58,936 nt of DNA from an uncultured Bacillota bacterium (GTDB lineage: Bacteria > Bacillota_I > Bacilli_A > RFN20 > CAG-449). This document shows positions 9,233 to 18,492 of the stretch, in pieces. The stretch spans positions 1 to 58,936 of the forward strand of contig CABUOQ010000010.1 of the NCBI GenBank assembly GCA_902493275.1, read 5' to 3'. The notes below the pieces were generated by a model, which worked only from the letters and a program-made list of their open reading frames with translations, was not told where the DNA came from and ran no database searches. Made by a program: the position numbers and the translations under genes. Within the stretch, counting starts at the first letter, position 1, and every line of letters starts with the position of its first letter.

Positions 9233-10021
9233 TTATTTACTATCACTTTTTTGTAAAATATCTAAAACGTGTGATGAAGCGCCTAAAAGCTCTTTTCGTT
9301 CACAAATAGAAAAAACATATTTTAAATACGTATTAAATGTGTCTTCATCCATTTCATTAATATATTTTCTAATATAATCAGTTGGTCCATCTTGAGAAAC
9401 AAGATGTAGTCTTTTAACCGGAAAGCCTTTATTTATATTATCGATGTCTTCAATTCTAACATAATCATATAAGTCTTCTTCAGAGTTATTAATATGAAAG
9501 TTACCATCAATTTTATTTTCTTTTATTGCTTTCATCATTTGATTATCCATTATTCCATGACGAATTACAGCATATTCATTCATAAGATATGAAATAAAAA
9601 TATATCCTCCTTTTTTTAATACTCTTAAGCTTTCTTCTAATACTTTCCTTTTTTCTTTTAAATCAAATAAATGATACATTGGTCCAAAGATTAAGATCAT
9701 CTCAAAGCTTTCATCAGCAAATCGTGATAAATCTAAAGCATTACCAAGATGTGCTTTTATCGATTTGTTTTTCGCTTTTAAAATCCCTAAATTATTTTTA
9801 ACTAATTCAAGTGCCGTAACTTCATAGCCTTTTTCTTGTAAGTATATTGAATATCTTCCAGTACCTGCACCATTATCTAATATTGCTTTGTCTTTTAATT
9901 TTGGTAAATATTTTTCAATGTAATTTGTCGTCACAAAAAATTCGACTTTTCCATGGCGCGATAATAGTCGTTTATCCTCACAAAACTTGTTATAATAGTT
10001 TTCTAAAAATTCGTTATTCAT
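9233..10021 (-). CDS. SAM-dependent methyltransferase
   Basis: Class I methyltransferase of about 262 aa. Motif I LDNGAGTGRYSIYL binds S-adenosylmethionine. It is followed by the acidic strand-2 end (VTALELV), motif around SFEMILIFGPMYHL, and the post-motif LKKGGYIFISYL. It resembles UbiE/COQ5-like small-molecule methyltransferases (Methyltransf_11/25), and the substrate is unknown. The frame is open to 10099, but the stretch before MNNEFLENYY is low-complexity; TATATT (10030-10035, minus) lies 8 nt before the ATG at 10021, so that start is preferred and initiation would be leaderless or nearly so. Stands alone, divergent from ktrB. Confidence 0.85.
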   Translation of the reverse strand: MNNEFLENYYNKFCEDKRLLSRHGKVEFFVTTNYIEKYLPKLKDKAILDNGAGTGRYSIYLQEKGYEVTALELVKNNLGILKAKNKSIKAHLGNALDLSRFADESFEMILIFGPMYHLFDLKEKRKVLEESLRVLKKGGYIFISYLMNEYAVIRHGIMDNQMMKAIKENKIDGNFHINNSEEDLYDYVRIEDIDNINKGFPVKRLHLVSQDGPTDYIRKYINEMDEDTFNTYLKYVFSICERKELLGASSHVLDILQKSDSK

Positions 10022-10168
10022 ATTTATTAAATATATCATTTTTCTCAATATTTTTTTACTTTTAAATAAAAATTCCTCAACTTTTATCAAAATTGTCAAT
10101 AATATATTTATCCTAGATAAAATTGACTTTTATCTTGTAATATGTTTTAATAATCACGAAATCGATTT

Positions 10169-11512
10169 ATGAAAAAATTCAAAAAAATAAAATTCAGTCG
10201 TTTACATTCATTAGGATTGATATTATCTTCGTTTCTAATCATCATCTTAATCGGTTCTATACTTTTAGTTTTACCTGTCGCTAGTAATGGTGACAGCATT
10301 TCTTTTATTGACGCTTTATTTATATCAACATCTGCAATATGTGTGACTGGACTAAGCCCTGTTTCTAGTGTTGCTGATACTTTATCTATATTTGGAAAAG
10401 TAGTATTAGCTGTTCTCATTGAAATTGGTGGTTTAGGATTCGTGACGATAGTGATGTTTATAGCGATAATCTTCGGTTTTAAAGTAACTTTTGGGCAGCG
10501 TTTAATTTTAAAAGAAGCTCTAAATCAAGATACTTTAGGTGGTGTAGTCATCCTATTAAAAAAGATTATTTTTACAGCATTTATCATCCAGTCTTTTGGA
10601 ATAATACTATGTTTTATTGACTTATATTTCGTGCATCAATATGGTATTATAGAGGCTTTGGGATATTCAATATTCCATATTATCTCATCATTTAATAATG
10701 CTGGTTTTGATATTTTTGGTTCAACTTCTCTTGTTCAATTTAGAGGTGATTCTTTATTTATTTTAAATACAGCAATGATGATTATTGCTGGTGGACTCGG
10801 ATTTATCGTTATGTTTGATATCGGTCAAAAGTCTAGTTTTAAAAGACTTTCTCTTCATTCCAAAGTTGTCTTGACGATGACTCTAGTATTACTAGTATTT
10901 GGAACTCTATCTTTTAAATTTTTAAACTGGAATGAATTTTCTTGGCTAGATGCATTTTTTATGTCAACATCATTTAGAACCGCTGGATTTTACTTAATAA
11001 ATCCTGCGACTTTCAATAATGCTTCGCTGCTTATCGCTATGGCCTTAATGTTTTTTGGTGTTGGTCCAGCATCTACTGGTGGAGGTGTAAAAATCACCAC
11101 TTTATTCACATTGACTGCTTCATTAATAAAATTTGCCACTGGATCAAATCAAACTCATGCCTTTAAAAGAAGAATCTCAGAACAATCAGTTATCAAAGCC
11201 TTTATTTTGACGACATTTGCCTTCTTCTTTATAATAATCATTTCATTTATTCTTTCGATAAGTGAAAGAAATAACGAAGCTGCAAGTTTCACAGCCATAA
11301 TATTTGAATGCATATCAGCATTCTCTACAACTGGCTTTAGTTTAAACTTAACTACTACATTAAGTACTTTTTCAAAATTTATGATTTGTATCTTAATGTT
11401 CGTCGGTCGTTTAGGTCCTATTACTTTTATTTCATTATTTAACCGCAACGCCAATGTTGCTAATAAAAAAGACTCAATTGGATATGTCGAAGAAAATATC
11501 ATTATCGGATAG
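10169..11512 (+). CDS. ktrB: K+ uptake channel subunit KtrB (TrkH family)
   Basis: Membrane-embedded potassium translocation subunit of 447 aa with four M1-P-M2 units. The four selectivity loops are visible in order as CVTGLS, NNAGFD, RTAGFY and STTGFS, giving the single glycine per loop expected for KtrB/TrkH. The gating intramembrane region occurs at FGVGPASTGGG. Imports K+ with Na+ coupling together with the KtrA ring encoded directly downstream. A TTGACT (10123-10128)/TTTAAT (10146-10151) promoter with a 17-nt spacer precedes it, leaving a leader of only about 10 nt without a clear ribosome site. Confidence 0.95.
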   Translation: MKKFKKIKFSRLHSLGLILSSFLIIILIGSILLVLPVASNGDSISFIDALFISTSAICVTGLSPVSSVADTLSIFGKVVLAVLIEIGGLGFVTIVMFIAIIFGFKVTFGQRLILKEALNQDTLGGVVILLKKIIFTAFIIQSFGIILCFIDLYFVHQYGIIEALGYSIFHIISSFNNAGFDIFGSTSLVQFRGDSLFILNTAMMIIAGGLGFIVMFDIGQKSSFKRLSLHSKVVLTMTLVLLVFGTLSFKFLNWNEFSWLDAFFMSTSFRTAGFYLINPATFNNASLLIAMALMFFGVGPASTGGGVKITTLFTLTASLIKFATGSNQTHAFKRRISEQSVIKAFILTTFAFFFIIIISFILSISERNNEAASFTAIIFECISAFSTTGFSLNLTTTLSTFSKFMICILMFVGRLGPITFISLFNRNANVANKKDSIGYVEENIIIG

Positions 11513-11527
11513 GAGGAGATGTTATCT

Positions 11528-12187
11528 ATGAAAAAAAATTATGTTGTTATCGGTTTAGGAAGATTTGGATTATCTTTAATTGATGAATTATCAAAATATT
11601 CCAATAATGTTATGGGAATTGATCTTAATCCAGAAGCAGTGGAACTAGCTTCTCATATGATTCAACAGGCATATATTGCTGATTCTACATCTGAAAAAGC
11701 CCTAAAAAATCTTGGAGTTCAAAATGCTGATCATGTCGTTATCTCATTTGGCGATAATTTTGAAGGAACAATAATGACTTATGCGACATTAAAAGAATTA
11801 GGAGTTAATAACATAACTGTTAGATGCGACCGCGATCACTATGTGCCAATTTTGAAAAAACTAGGAGTTAATGATATCATATCCCCTACTAAATTAGCTG
11901 GCACAAGATTAGCTTCTCGTATCGTCTCTCCTGATTTTGTTGATTATTTCCAATTAGCAAATGATTATTGCGTTGTTGAAGTTCCAGTGCCAACAACATT
12001 TATAGCCCAAAAAGTTAGCGAATTAAATACCCGCAATAAATTCGATGTTAACTTATTATTAATTAGACGTAACAAAAATACAATTTCACCACGTGCTAAT
12101 GAAGAAATTCGCCCAGGTGATGAACTATTCGTATTTGGTCAACATCGTAATATTGTCGCGTTAACTGAATTTTTAAAAGATAGATAA
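11528..12187 (+). CDS. ktrA: K+ uptake regulatory subunit KtrA (RCK protein)
   Basis: Cytosolic nucleotide-binding subunit (219 aa) that forms the octameric gating ring of the Ktr system. The N-terminal RCK_N domain has the Rossmann motif GLGRFGLSL, the acidic strand end (GIDLNPEAV) and D55-type loop ADSTSEK; the C-terminal RCK_C domain follows (PGDELFVFGQ). The frame is open from 11519, but GGAGGAG at 11512-11518 is too close to that ATG and well spaced from the ATG at 11528. Directly follows ktrB in one operon. Confidence 0.94.
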   Translation: MKKNYVVIGLGRFGLSLIDELSKYSNNVMGIDLNPEAVELASHMIQQAYIADSTSEKALKNLGVQNADHVVISFGDNFEGTIMTYATLKELGVNNITVRCDRDHYVPILKKLGVNDIISPTKLAGTRLASRIVSPDFVDYFQLANDYCVVEVPVPTTFIAQKVSELNTRNKFDVNLLLIRRNKNTISPRANEEIRPGDELFVFGQHRNIVALTEFLKDR

Positions 12188-13810
12188 TTATTTATTAATT
12201 GGGTGATTTTCTTTAATTGATTCAATATAGACATCTCTAATATAATCACCAGAATATATAAATGTAGTATTACTTAAAGTATCAATATATCTCATGTAAA
12301 CAAAATCTATAATACTCATGTGATAGATATTATTATTATTTATAGTGTCTATTCTATTTTCATAATAAAAATAATCGCAATATGACATGAATTTTTTCAA
12401 ATCTGCCCCAGATATTTTTACTAATAAAATTCTGTTTTCAAATGGATATACCTCTAAAATTTTTGATGCTTTTATATTACCATATGAAATGTTAGCACGA
12501 ACTCCTCCAGTATTAATACATGCGAAGTCACTCTGATAATATTTATTAAAATATTTTACTGTTTCATTACCAATTACCGAGCGGTCTAATTGTCTTGAGG
12601 TGTAACCAACATTTTCCTCTCCTGCAAGGATAATATCTTTATATTCATCATAGATAAGTGAAGTTATCTCTTGATCTTTAGCATAATCTTCTGGATATTT
12701 ATGGGACATATCATAAGTTATCGAACCATTATTAATCTTCATATTTATTAATCCAGCACTAATATTTTTAGTATTAGATTGGATAACTGGTATTTGATAA
12801 CCATCACTACGAGTCACTGTTTCTTCAATTCTAGAATGAGTATGAGCGCAGAATATAGCATCAATAGCCGCATTATCACCTAAAGATGCATAACGATTAT
12901 TATTATTTTCATCATATTCATGAATAGCTAATACCACCACGTCACATTGTCTTTTTTGACGTAATTCAATAGCATATTTTTTAATCAACGATTCCGTATT
13001 TTTAAATTCAAACGGTCCTGCTTTATCGCTAGCAATTGAACCATATTGCGCTTCACCAATAGCGCCAATTATACCTACTTTATAGCCATTACTATTAACA
13101 ATTGTATAAGGATCAATCCAACTAGGATGAGTATCTGTATTTGCATAATATATATTAGCACCAAGAACTGGCATATTTAATTCACCATTTTCAATGATAC
13201 CATCTTTATATTGAGCAATAACATCAAGCCCCCAATCAAATTCATGATTACCTAAGACAAAGCATGAAAAATCTAAAGCATTCAAGGTTGAAGTAAAGGC
13301 CTTGCCACGAGTATTATTAGAAAGCCAACCACCTTGAAATATATCTCCTACTAAAAGATTTATATACTCACCATCTTTAGCCTCTAATTCTTTCATTAAT
13401 GTCGAAACTCTATCCATTCCAATTATTTCATCATCGCTAAATAAAGCGCCATGTGTATCATTAATTTCAAAGAAATTCAATTTAGAAGTTTTTGCGTTTA
13501 CTTCGCCTTGTTCAGGAATAGATAATGTATCTGTATCTTTATATGCTTTGTCATCATCAAAATACGTATACTTTATCGCCTCTTCAGCATTTTGAAAAGG
13601 TTGATTCCAAATATCATCTTCATTTGATGAATTTATAGATTCTGATGATGATTGAATTGACGAGCTTTGCGAACTAGAAGATTCTTGTGAAATAAAAGAA
13701 CTTTGAAAACTGCTTGAGTTTGTTTCTTCACTAGAAGAACTAGTTATTCCATTGATATTAATAGTGCAAGACGCTAATAAAAGCGCTGATAATAATAAAA
13801 CTTCCTTCAT
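12188..13810 (-). CDS. 5'-nucleotidase/2',3'-cyclic phosphodiesterase-like lipoprotein
   Basis: Exported metallophosphoesterase of 540 aa. The N-terminal signal ends in lipobox LASC (Cys15), followed by a serine-rich linker (about residues 20-65). The calcineurin-like domain shows NDTHG, GDIFQGG, GNHEFDWG and HTHSRIE metal ligands; the C-terminal 5'-nucleotidase domain includes NTGGVRA. The family releases phosphate and nucleosides from extracellular nucleotides. It is about normal length, although the C-terminal domain appears shortened. AGGAG precedes the ATG. It lies 9 nt downstream of the GreA-C-like gene, forming an operon, and ends head-to-tail against ktrA with no gap. Confidence 0.9.
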   Translation of the reverse strand: MKEVLLLSALLLASCTININGITSSSSEETNSSSFQSSFISQESSSSQSSSIQSSSESINSSNEDDIWNQPFQNAEEAIKYTYFDDDKAYKDTDTLSIPEQGEVNAKTSKLNFFEINDTHGALFSDDEIIGMDRVSTLMKELEAKDGEYINLLVGDIFQGGWLSNNTRGKAFTSTLNALDFSCFVLGNHEFDWGLDVIAQYKDGIIENGELNMPVLGANIYYANTDTHPSWIDPYTIVNSNGYKVGIIGAIGEAQYGSIASDKAGPFEFKNTESLIKKYAIELRQKRQCDVVVLAIHEYDENNNNRYASLGDNAAIDAIFCAHTHSRIEETVTRSDGYQIPVIQSNTKNISAGLINMKINNGSITYDMSHKYPEDYAKDQEITSLIYDEYKDIILAGEENVGYTSRQLDRSVIGNETVKYFNKYYQSDFACINTGGVRANISYGNIKASKILEVYPFENRILLVKISGADLKKFMSYCDYFYYENRIDTINNNNIYHMSIIDFVYMRYIDTLSNTTFIYSGDYIRDVYIESIKENHPINK

Positions 13811-13819
13811 AAATTTCTC

Positions 13820-14557
13820 CTATAAAGTCGGCTTTTCTTCAATATTTTTTATATCTAATATTCGAATATAATAAGATAAAGAAAAATCAATACATACGAT
13901 ATCATTAACATGTGAAGTAAATAATTTTTTCATTTGGCTTAATGGCAATTTTTTATGATTCAAATTAGCGTGGGAATTAATGACAATTTTACCTTTAAAC
14001 ACCTCATTATTAAGTGAATCCATATAAGTTATCTCACTTCCAAGAGCTACGATATTTGGATCGTTAACCACTTTATACAAATTAACAATCGATAATATTT
14101 CCTTTATTTTTTCTTGTATCTCTGGGGTAGTCTTTTCTTCGAGATAATACTTTAACAAATTATATAAATAAACTTGATATTCTGCGGTTATAATCAATTT
14201 TTTTTGTTCTTCTTCTGATAAAGAATATTTATATTTAATTTGACTTAGACGATATTGTAATTGAGGATAAAGTATATTGATAAAATCATAAAATAAATTC
14301 TTGTCTTGATAATGTGTTGCCTGAAGTTTCACCATATCAACGTCGACTTTTTTCACCAACTGATCAAGATTATTATCTTTAATAAATTCATCGTTAAATA
14401 TAGAATTTATTCCATATAATTTACTAACAAAACAAATTGCAATATAAATATTATTTTCATTTATATTCATCTTATTATCTTTCATTAATATTTCATAATA
14501 GGGTTTTAATTCATCAATAATTTTTTGACATTTATTTAAAATTTCAAGTTTATTCAT
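13820..14557 (-). CDS. Unknown protein with GreA/GreB-C-like terminal domain
   Basis: I do not recognise this 245-aa protein as a whole. Residues about 1-160 are predicted helical, charged and without membrane segments or a signal. The last 75 residues look like the FKBP-like C-terminal domain of GreA/GreB/Rnk: VALGSEITYMD at the start, a hydrophobic KIVINS strand, a PLSQMKKLF segment where GreA has SPLGKALLG, then VNDIVCI and a final YYIRILDI strand. The N-terminal part is not the antiparallel coiled-coil expected for Gre factors. A perfect TATAAT (14564-14569, minus) ends 6 nt before the ATG, so the mRNA is probably leaderless. First gene of an operon with the 5'-nucleotidase lipoprotein. 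Confidence 0.7.
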   Translation of the reverse strand: MNKLEILNKCQKIIDELKPYYEILMKDNKMNINENNIYIAICFVSKLYGINSIFNDEFIKDNNLDQLVKKVDVDMVKLQATHYQDKNLFYDFINILYPQLQYRLSQIKYKYSLSEEEQKKLIITAEYQVYLYNLLKYYLEEKTTPEIQEKIKEILSIVNLYKVVNDPNIVALGSEITYMDSLNNEVFKGKIVINSHANLNHKKLPLSQMKKLFTSHVNDIVCIDFSLSYYIRILDIKNIEEKPTL

Positions 14558-14636
14558 AATTTTATTATAAAATGATAAAATAAGTTTATAAAGATAAAAT
14601 AAATTGTTTTAAATTTTTGTTATTATTTTTGCTTAT

Positions 14637-14653
14637 TTACTATTTTATAGTAA
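14637..14653. promoter_or_regulatory. Palindrome in the promoter of the GT8-MFS-GH2 operon
   Basis: TTACTAT (14637-14643) and ATAGTAA (14647-14653) form a perfect 7-bp inverted repeat with a 3-nt centre. It overlaps the putative -35 (TTTACT, 14636-14641) and the spacer before TATAAT (14659-14664; spacer 17 nt), an arrangement typical of a repressor site. The ATG at 14673 is 8 nt after the -10 box. Confidence 0.45.
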
Positions 14654-14672
14654 TAAATTATAATTTTAATAT

Positions 14673-15479
14673 ATGAATATTTTACTAACGTTAAATAAGA
14701 ATTATCTTCCTTATATGATTTCATTAATTCGATCAATCAATGATTTTAATCATTTTGACATCGATTTTTATATTTTTTCGAATGATATAGAATTAACAGA
14801 TATAAATAAATACCATGAATATCTTTCTTTTAATAATCACTTTCACATTATTAAAATTTCAAAGAATACTCTTATAGACGCCCCTATCTCATCACGGTAT
14901 CCATATGAGATGTACTATCGAATCTTTGCAGCAAAATATCTTCCATCTTCAATTGATAAAATCTTATATCTTGATCCCGATATTATTGTCAAAGGTAATT
15001 TAACATCTTTATATAATTTAGATTTAGGCGATAATTATTTTGCTGGAGCTTGCAATATTAGAAAATTATTAAAGCGAATTAATCAAATAAAAAATGGTGC
15101 TGATAAAGAATGTGAATATATTAACACTGGTGTTTTATTGATTAATATCGCTCTTTTACGAAAAGAACAAAATGTTAATGATGTATATAAATATATTGAA
15201 AAGTATAAATATCTTTTTACTCTTCCTGATCAAGATATCATCTCTACTTTATATGGTAAGAAAATTATTCTTATTGATAAGTTAATCTATAATCTTTCAG
15301 ATCGTAGCATAAAATTCTATAATGCTTCTCTAGTTAATATCAATAATAAAATAGATTTATCTTGGATTGAGAAAAATACGATAATCATCCATTATTTTGG
15401 AAAAAACAAGCCTTGGTATAAAAACTATCGTGGCATTTTAAAATGTTATTATGATAAATATAAAGTAGAAAGGAAATAA
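14673..15479 (+). CDS. Glycosyltransferase family 8
   Basis: Retaining GT-A glycosyltransferase of 268 aa, the normal size for bacterial GT8 (galactosyl/glucosyltransferases). The metal-binding triad DPD is at residues 101-103 (LYLDPDIIV). The family motif YINTGVLLIN follows, and the C-terminal HYFGKNKPW matches the HxxGxxKPW motif of GT8. Probable donor is a UDP-hexose. Acts on the cytoplasmic face. First of three co-transcribed genes with a transporter (4-nt gap) and a GH2 glycosidase. Its promoter is very close to the ATG and contains a palindrome. Confidence 0.9.
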   Translation: MNILLTLNKNYLPYMISLIRSINDFNHFDIDFYIFSNDIELTDINKYHEYLSFNNHFHIIKISKNTLIDAPISSRYPYEMYYRIFAAKYLPSSIDKILYLDPDIIVKGNLTSLYNLDLGDNYFAGACNIRKLLKRINQIKNGADKECEYINTGVLLINIALLRKEQNVNDVYKYIEKYKYLFTLPDQDIISTLYGKKIILIDKLIYNLSDRSIKFYNASLVNINNKIDLSWIEKNTIIIHYFGKNKPWYKNYRGILKCYYDKYKVERK

Positions 15480-15483
15480 GTTC

Positions 15484-16794
15484 ATGAAAAAAATATCATC
15501 TTCAACCTGGTTCTCAATAATCATTTTTTCATTGGTAGGTCAAATCGCCTGGACTATGGAAAATATGTTCTACAATTTATATATTGTTGATGAGTTTTCT
15601 GCTTCTACATATGACATTGCTATAATGGTGGCCTCATCGGCAATTGTGGCAACATTAACAACTTTATTAATGGGGGCGCTTTCTGATAAATTAAAAAAAC
15701 GAAAAATATTTATTGTCGGAGGATATTTGATTTGGGCAATTGTCATTTTAAGTTTTATGTTTATCAACAAAAAATATATTCATCAAGCCTCAACAGGAAT
15801 AATACTAGTAATCATTTTCGATTGTCTGATGACTTTTTTTGGTTCAACGGCGAATGATGCTGCTTATAGTGCTTATCTCACCGATATTTCTGATGATACT
15901 AATCGCGGAAAAATTGAAGGCATTAATTCGGCAATGCCTCTTATAGCAATATTAATTGTCTTTGGAGGTTTATCAGCATTTGCCAAAATTCAAGATGATG
16001 GAAGTGATACTTGGTATTTGGTTTTTATCATCGTTAGTGGACTAACATTTTTATGTGGTATTCTGGGAATATTTACTATTAAAGACCAAAAAATTAAAAC
16101 TGAAGAAAAAGAAGAAAACTATTTTAAAAATATAATCTATGGATTTCGACCATCAGTCATAAAAAGCAATAAGACATTATATATAATCTTATTATCATTT
16201 GCTATTTTTGGCATTTCACTTCAAATATACATGCCATATTATATTTTATATTTGCAACGTGCAAATATCTCTATTCCATTTATTGAAAGCATCGGCTTTG
16301 ATTCATATATCGTTGTCATGGCTCCGGCAATAATAATCGCGGCAATAGTAACGATTCTATATGGTCGAGTCATCGATCGATTTGGTTTTATTAAGTCTTT
16401 AATTCCAATGATAATTACTTATTTAATTGGATTAATAATTTTATCCTTCTGTTCTTCAACAATAATGTTATTCATCGGTTGCTTATTGATGATGAGTGGA
16501 TATCTCGCATCAACTGCTTGTTATAATGCCGTGATAAGAAAATATACCCCAAAAGATAAAGTAGGACTCTTTCAAGGTTTAAGAATTTTCTGTTCTGTTT
16601 TAATTCCAATGTTGATTGGTCCTTTCATCGGTTCTGCTCTTTCTGGAGGAGGGGCTATATTTGGAGTTGTTGAATCAACATTTAATGTTTCTAAAAACAT
16701 TTTCTTAGGTGGCTTTATCGCCGGATTAATAATAATTGTTCCTTTGGCATTTTCGTTTAAGGAGTTAATAAAAAATGAAACAAATCAACAATAA
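15484..16794 (+). CDS. MFS transporter, SLC45/GPH-like sugar permease
   Basis: Membrane transporter of 436 aa with about 12 helices. The first helix block 'GQIAWTMENMFYNLYI' and the loop GALSDKLKKRKIF are typical of the SLC45-like and GPH sugar-cation symporters found next to glycoside hydrolases. It has AAAGGAA upstream, begins 4 nt after the GT8 gene, and its 3' end overlaps the GH2 gene by 20 nt, so the three genes are translationally coupled. Probably brings in the glycoside hydrolysed by the GH2 enzyme; this is inference from context. Confidence 0.87.
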   Translation: MKKISSSTWFSIIIFSLVGQIAWTMENMFYNLYIVDEFSASTYDIAIMVASSAIVATLTTLLMGALSDKLKKRKIFIVGGYLIWAIVILSFMFINKKYIHQASTGIILVIIFDCLMTFFGSTANDAAYSAYLTDISDDTNRGKIEGINSAMPLIAILIVFGGLSAFAKIQDDGSDTWYLVFIIVSGLTFLCGILGIFTIKDQKIKTEEKEENYFKNIIYGFRPSVIKSNKTLYIILLSFAIFGISLQIYMPYYILYLQRANISIPFIESIGFDSYIVVMAPAIIIAAIVTILYGRVIDRFGFIKSLIPMIITYLIGLIILSFCSSTIMLFIGCLLMMSGYLASTACYNAVIRKYTPKDKVGLFQGLRIFCSVLIPMLIGPFIGSALSGGGAIFGVVESTFNVSKNIFLGGFIAGLIIIVPLAFSFKELIKNETNQQ

Positions 16795-18472
16795 TTTATC
16801 TACTCCTGAAATAGAACTTTTAGATATTAATAGCCCCTTAAAAGAGTACCCTCGTCCTCAATTTAAACGTGAATCATATCTCTCTTTAAATGGGCAATGG
16901 GATTATAAACTCACTTATGATTATAATGATATATTTTCACCATATGAAGGTAAGATATTGGTTCCTTATTGTTTAGAATCTAAAAATTCTCAAGTTAATA
17001 AAGCTCTTAATAAAGGACAATATATTATCTATCATCGTCATTTAACTTTAACTAAAGATTTTCTAAAGAAGAATACTTTAATAAACTTTTTAGGTGTTGA
17101 CCAAGAATTCACTCTCATTATAAATAATTGTTCCTATGGTCCATTTAAAACATATATGTGTGCTAAGACAATAGATATTTCTACATCAATTAAGGTGGAA
17201 AATGAAATATTTGTGATAGTCAAAGATGATTTAAATCAAAGTCTTCCTCACGGAAAACAAGTTAATAAATCTAAAGGAATGTTTTATACTTCCTGCAGCG
17301 GAATATATTTTCCAGTTTTTATAGAAAGTATGGAAGATAACTATATAGAAAATATATTTATTACTCCAACTTTAGAAGGTATAAATCTTAAAATAAAATC
17401 ATCTAGTTCAAATTTTAAAATAAAAATATATGTTCAAGACACCTTAATTAAGAAGATCAATACTGATAAAAAGGATTTATATATTTCAATCGATAATCCT
17501 CATTTATGGGATATTGAAGATCCATTCTTATATAATTTAATTGTGGAAACTGAAAATGATAAAATTCAATCTTATTTCGGTTTAAGAACTATAAAAGCTA
17601 TTGATAATCAAATCTATTTAAATAATAAAAAAATATTTTTAAACGGGCTACTTGATCAAGGTTATTATCCAGAAGGAATATATACAGTATCAGATTATAA
17701 AAGCTATGAAAAAGATATTTTAACCATGAAAGAATTAGGTTTTAATCTTTTGCGCAAGCACATGAAAGTTGAATGTGATTATTTTTATTATCTATGTGAT
17801 AAATATGGAATGTTGATAATGCAAGATTTTATTTTCACAGGTAAATATAATTTCATGATAGATACAGCCTTCCCTACAATAGGTTTAAAAAGCATAAAAA
17901 AAATAAATAAGAAGAAAAATATTAGCGAAAAAATCAATTTTTATCGTCATGGATCAAAAATTATTAATGATTTATATAATCATCCTTGCATTATTGCCTA
18001 TACCATTTTTAATGAAGGCTGGGGACAATTTATGAGTGATCGTGTATTTACTTATTTCAAGAATAAAGATCTATCAAGACTTTTCGATGCAACTTCCGGA
18101 TGGTTTAAAAATAATAACAGTGACTTTGAAAGCCAACATATCTATTTTAAGAAAATAAAAATAACATATTCACATAAAAAACCATTACTTATTTCTGAAT
18201 TTGGTGGATTTGTATTTAAAATAAATGACCATAGCTATAATTTAAATCAAACATTTGGATATAAATTTTTTAAAAACCGACAAGATTATCAAAATGGTCT
18301 TATCTTGCTATATAAAGAACAAATTTTACCTTATAAAGAGCAACTATGTGGTGTAATCTATACCCAATTAAGTGATGTTGAAGATGAAACAAATGGCTTA
18401 TTTACATATGATAGAAAAATTTTAAAAGTAAACAAAAATGCCCTCAAAGAAATATCTGAGGACATTAAGTAA
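16775..18472 (+). CDS. Glycoside hydrolase family 2 (beta-glucuronidase/galactosidase-like)
   Basis: Cytoplasmic retaining beta-glycosidase of 565 aa with no signal peptide. It shows the GH2 order: N-terminal jelly-roll (YLSLNGQWDYKL), Ig-like middle domain, and TIM barrel with NKKIFLNGL and GFNLLRKHMKVE. The acid/base glutamate is E414 in FNEGWGQ and the nucleophile is E475 in SEFGG. The length and the FNEGWGQ form fit the short beta-glucuronidase-like subfamily; the actual sugar is unknown. An AAGGAG site lies inside the MFS gene. The last codons carry an inverted repeat that serves as terminator for the opposite gene. Confidence 0.9.
   Translation: MKQINNNLSTPEIELLDINSPLKEYPRPQFKRESYLSLNGQWDYKLTYDYNDIFSPYEGKILVPYCLESKNSQVNKALNKGQYIIYHRHLTLTKDFLKKNTLINFLGVDQEFTLIINNCSYGPFKTYMCAKTIDISTSIKVENEIFVIVKDDLNQSLPHGKQVNKSKGMFYTSCSGIYFPVFIESMEDNYIENIFITPTLEGINLKIKSSSSNFKIKIYVQDTLIKKINTDKKDLYISIDNPHLWDIEDPFLYNLIVETENDKIQSYFGLRTIKAIDNQIYLNNKKIFLNGLLDQGYYPEGIYTVSDYKSYEKDILTMKELGFNLLRKHMKVECDYFYYLCDKYGMLIMQDFIFTGKYNFMIDTAFPTIGLKSIKKINKKKNISEKINFYRHGSKIINDLYNHPCIIAYTIFNEGWGQFMSDRVFTYFKNKDLSRLFDATSGWFKNNNSDFESQHIYFKKIKITYSHKKPLLISEFGGFVFKINDHSYNLNQTFGYKFFKNRQDYQNGLILLYKEQILPYKEQLCGVIYTQLSDVEDETNGLFTYDRKILKVNKNALKEISEDIK
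18437..18466 (-). terminator. Terminator of the 18493-19017 gene, embedded in the GH2 coding end
   Basis: AATGCCCTCA (18437-18446) and TGAGGACATT (18457-18466) pair over 10 bp with one mismatch. Read on the minus strand the hairpin is followed by TTTTTGTTT, a usable T-tract, so it terminates the leftward membrane-protein gene while lying in the last codons of the rightward GH2 gene. Confidence 0.65.
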
Positions 18473-18492
18473 TAAATTCTTTTAAATATTAA

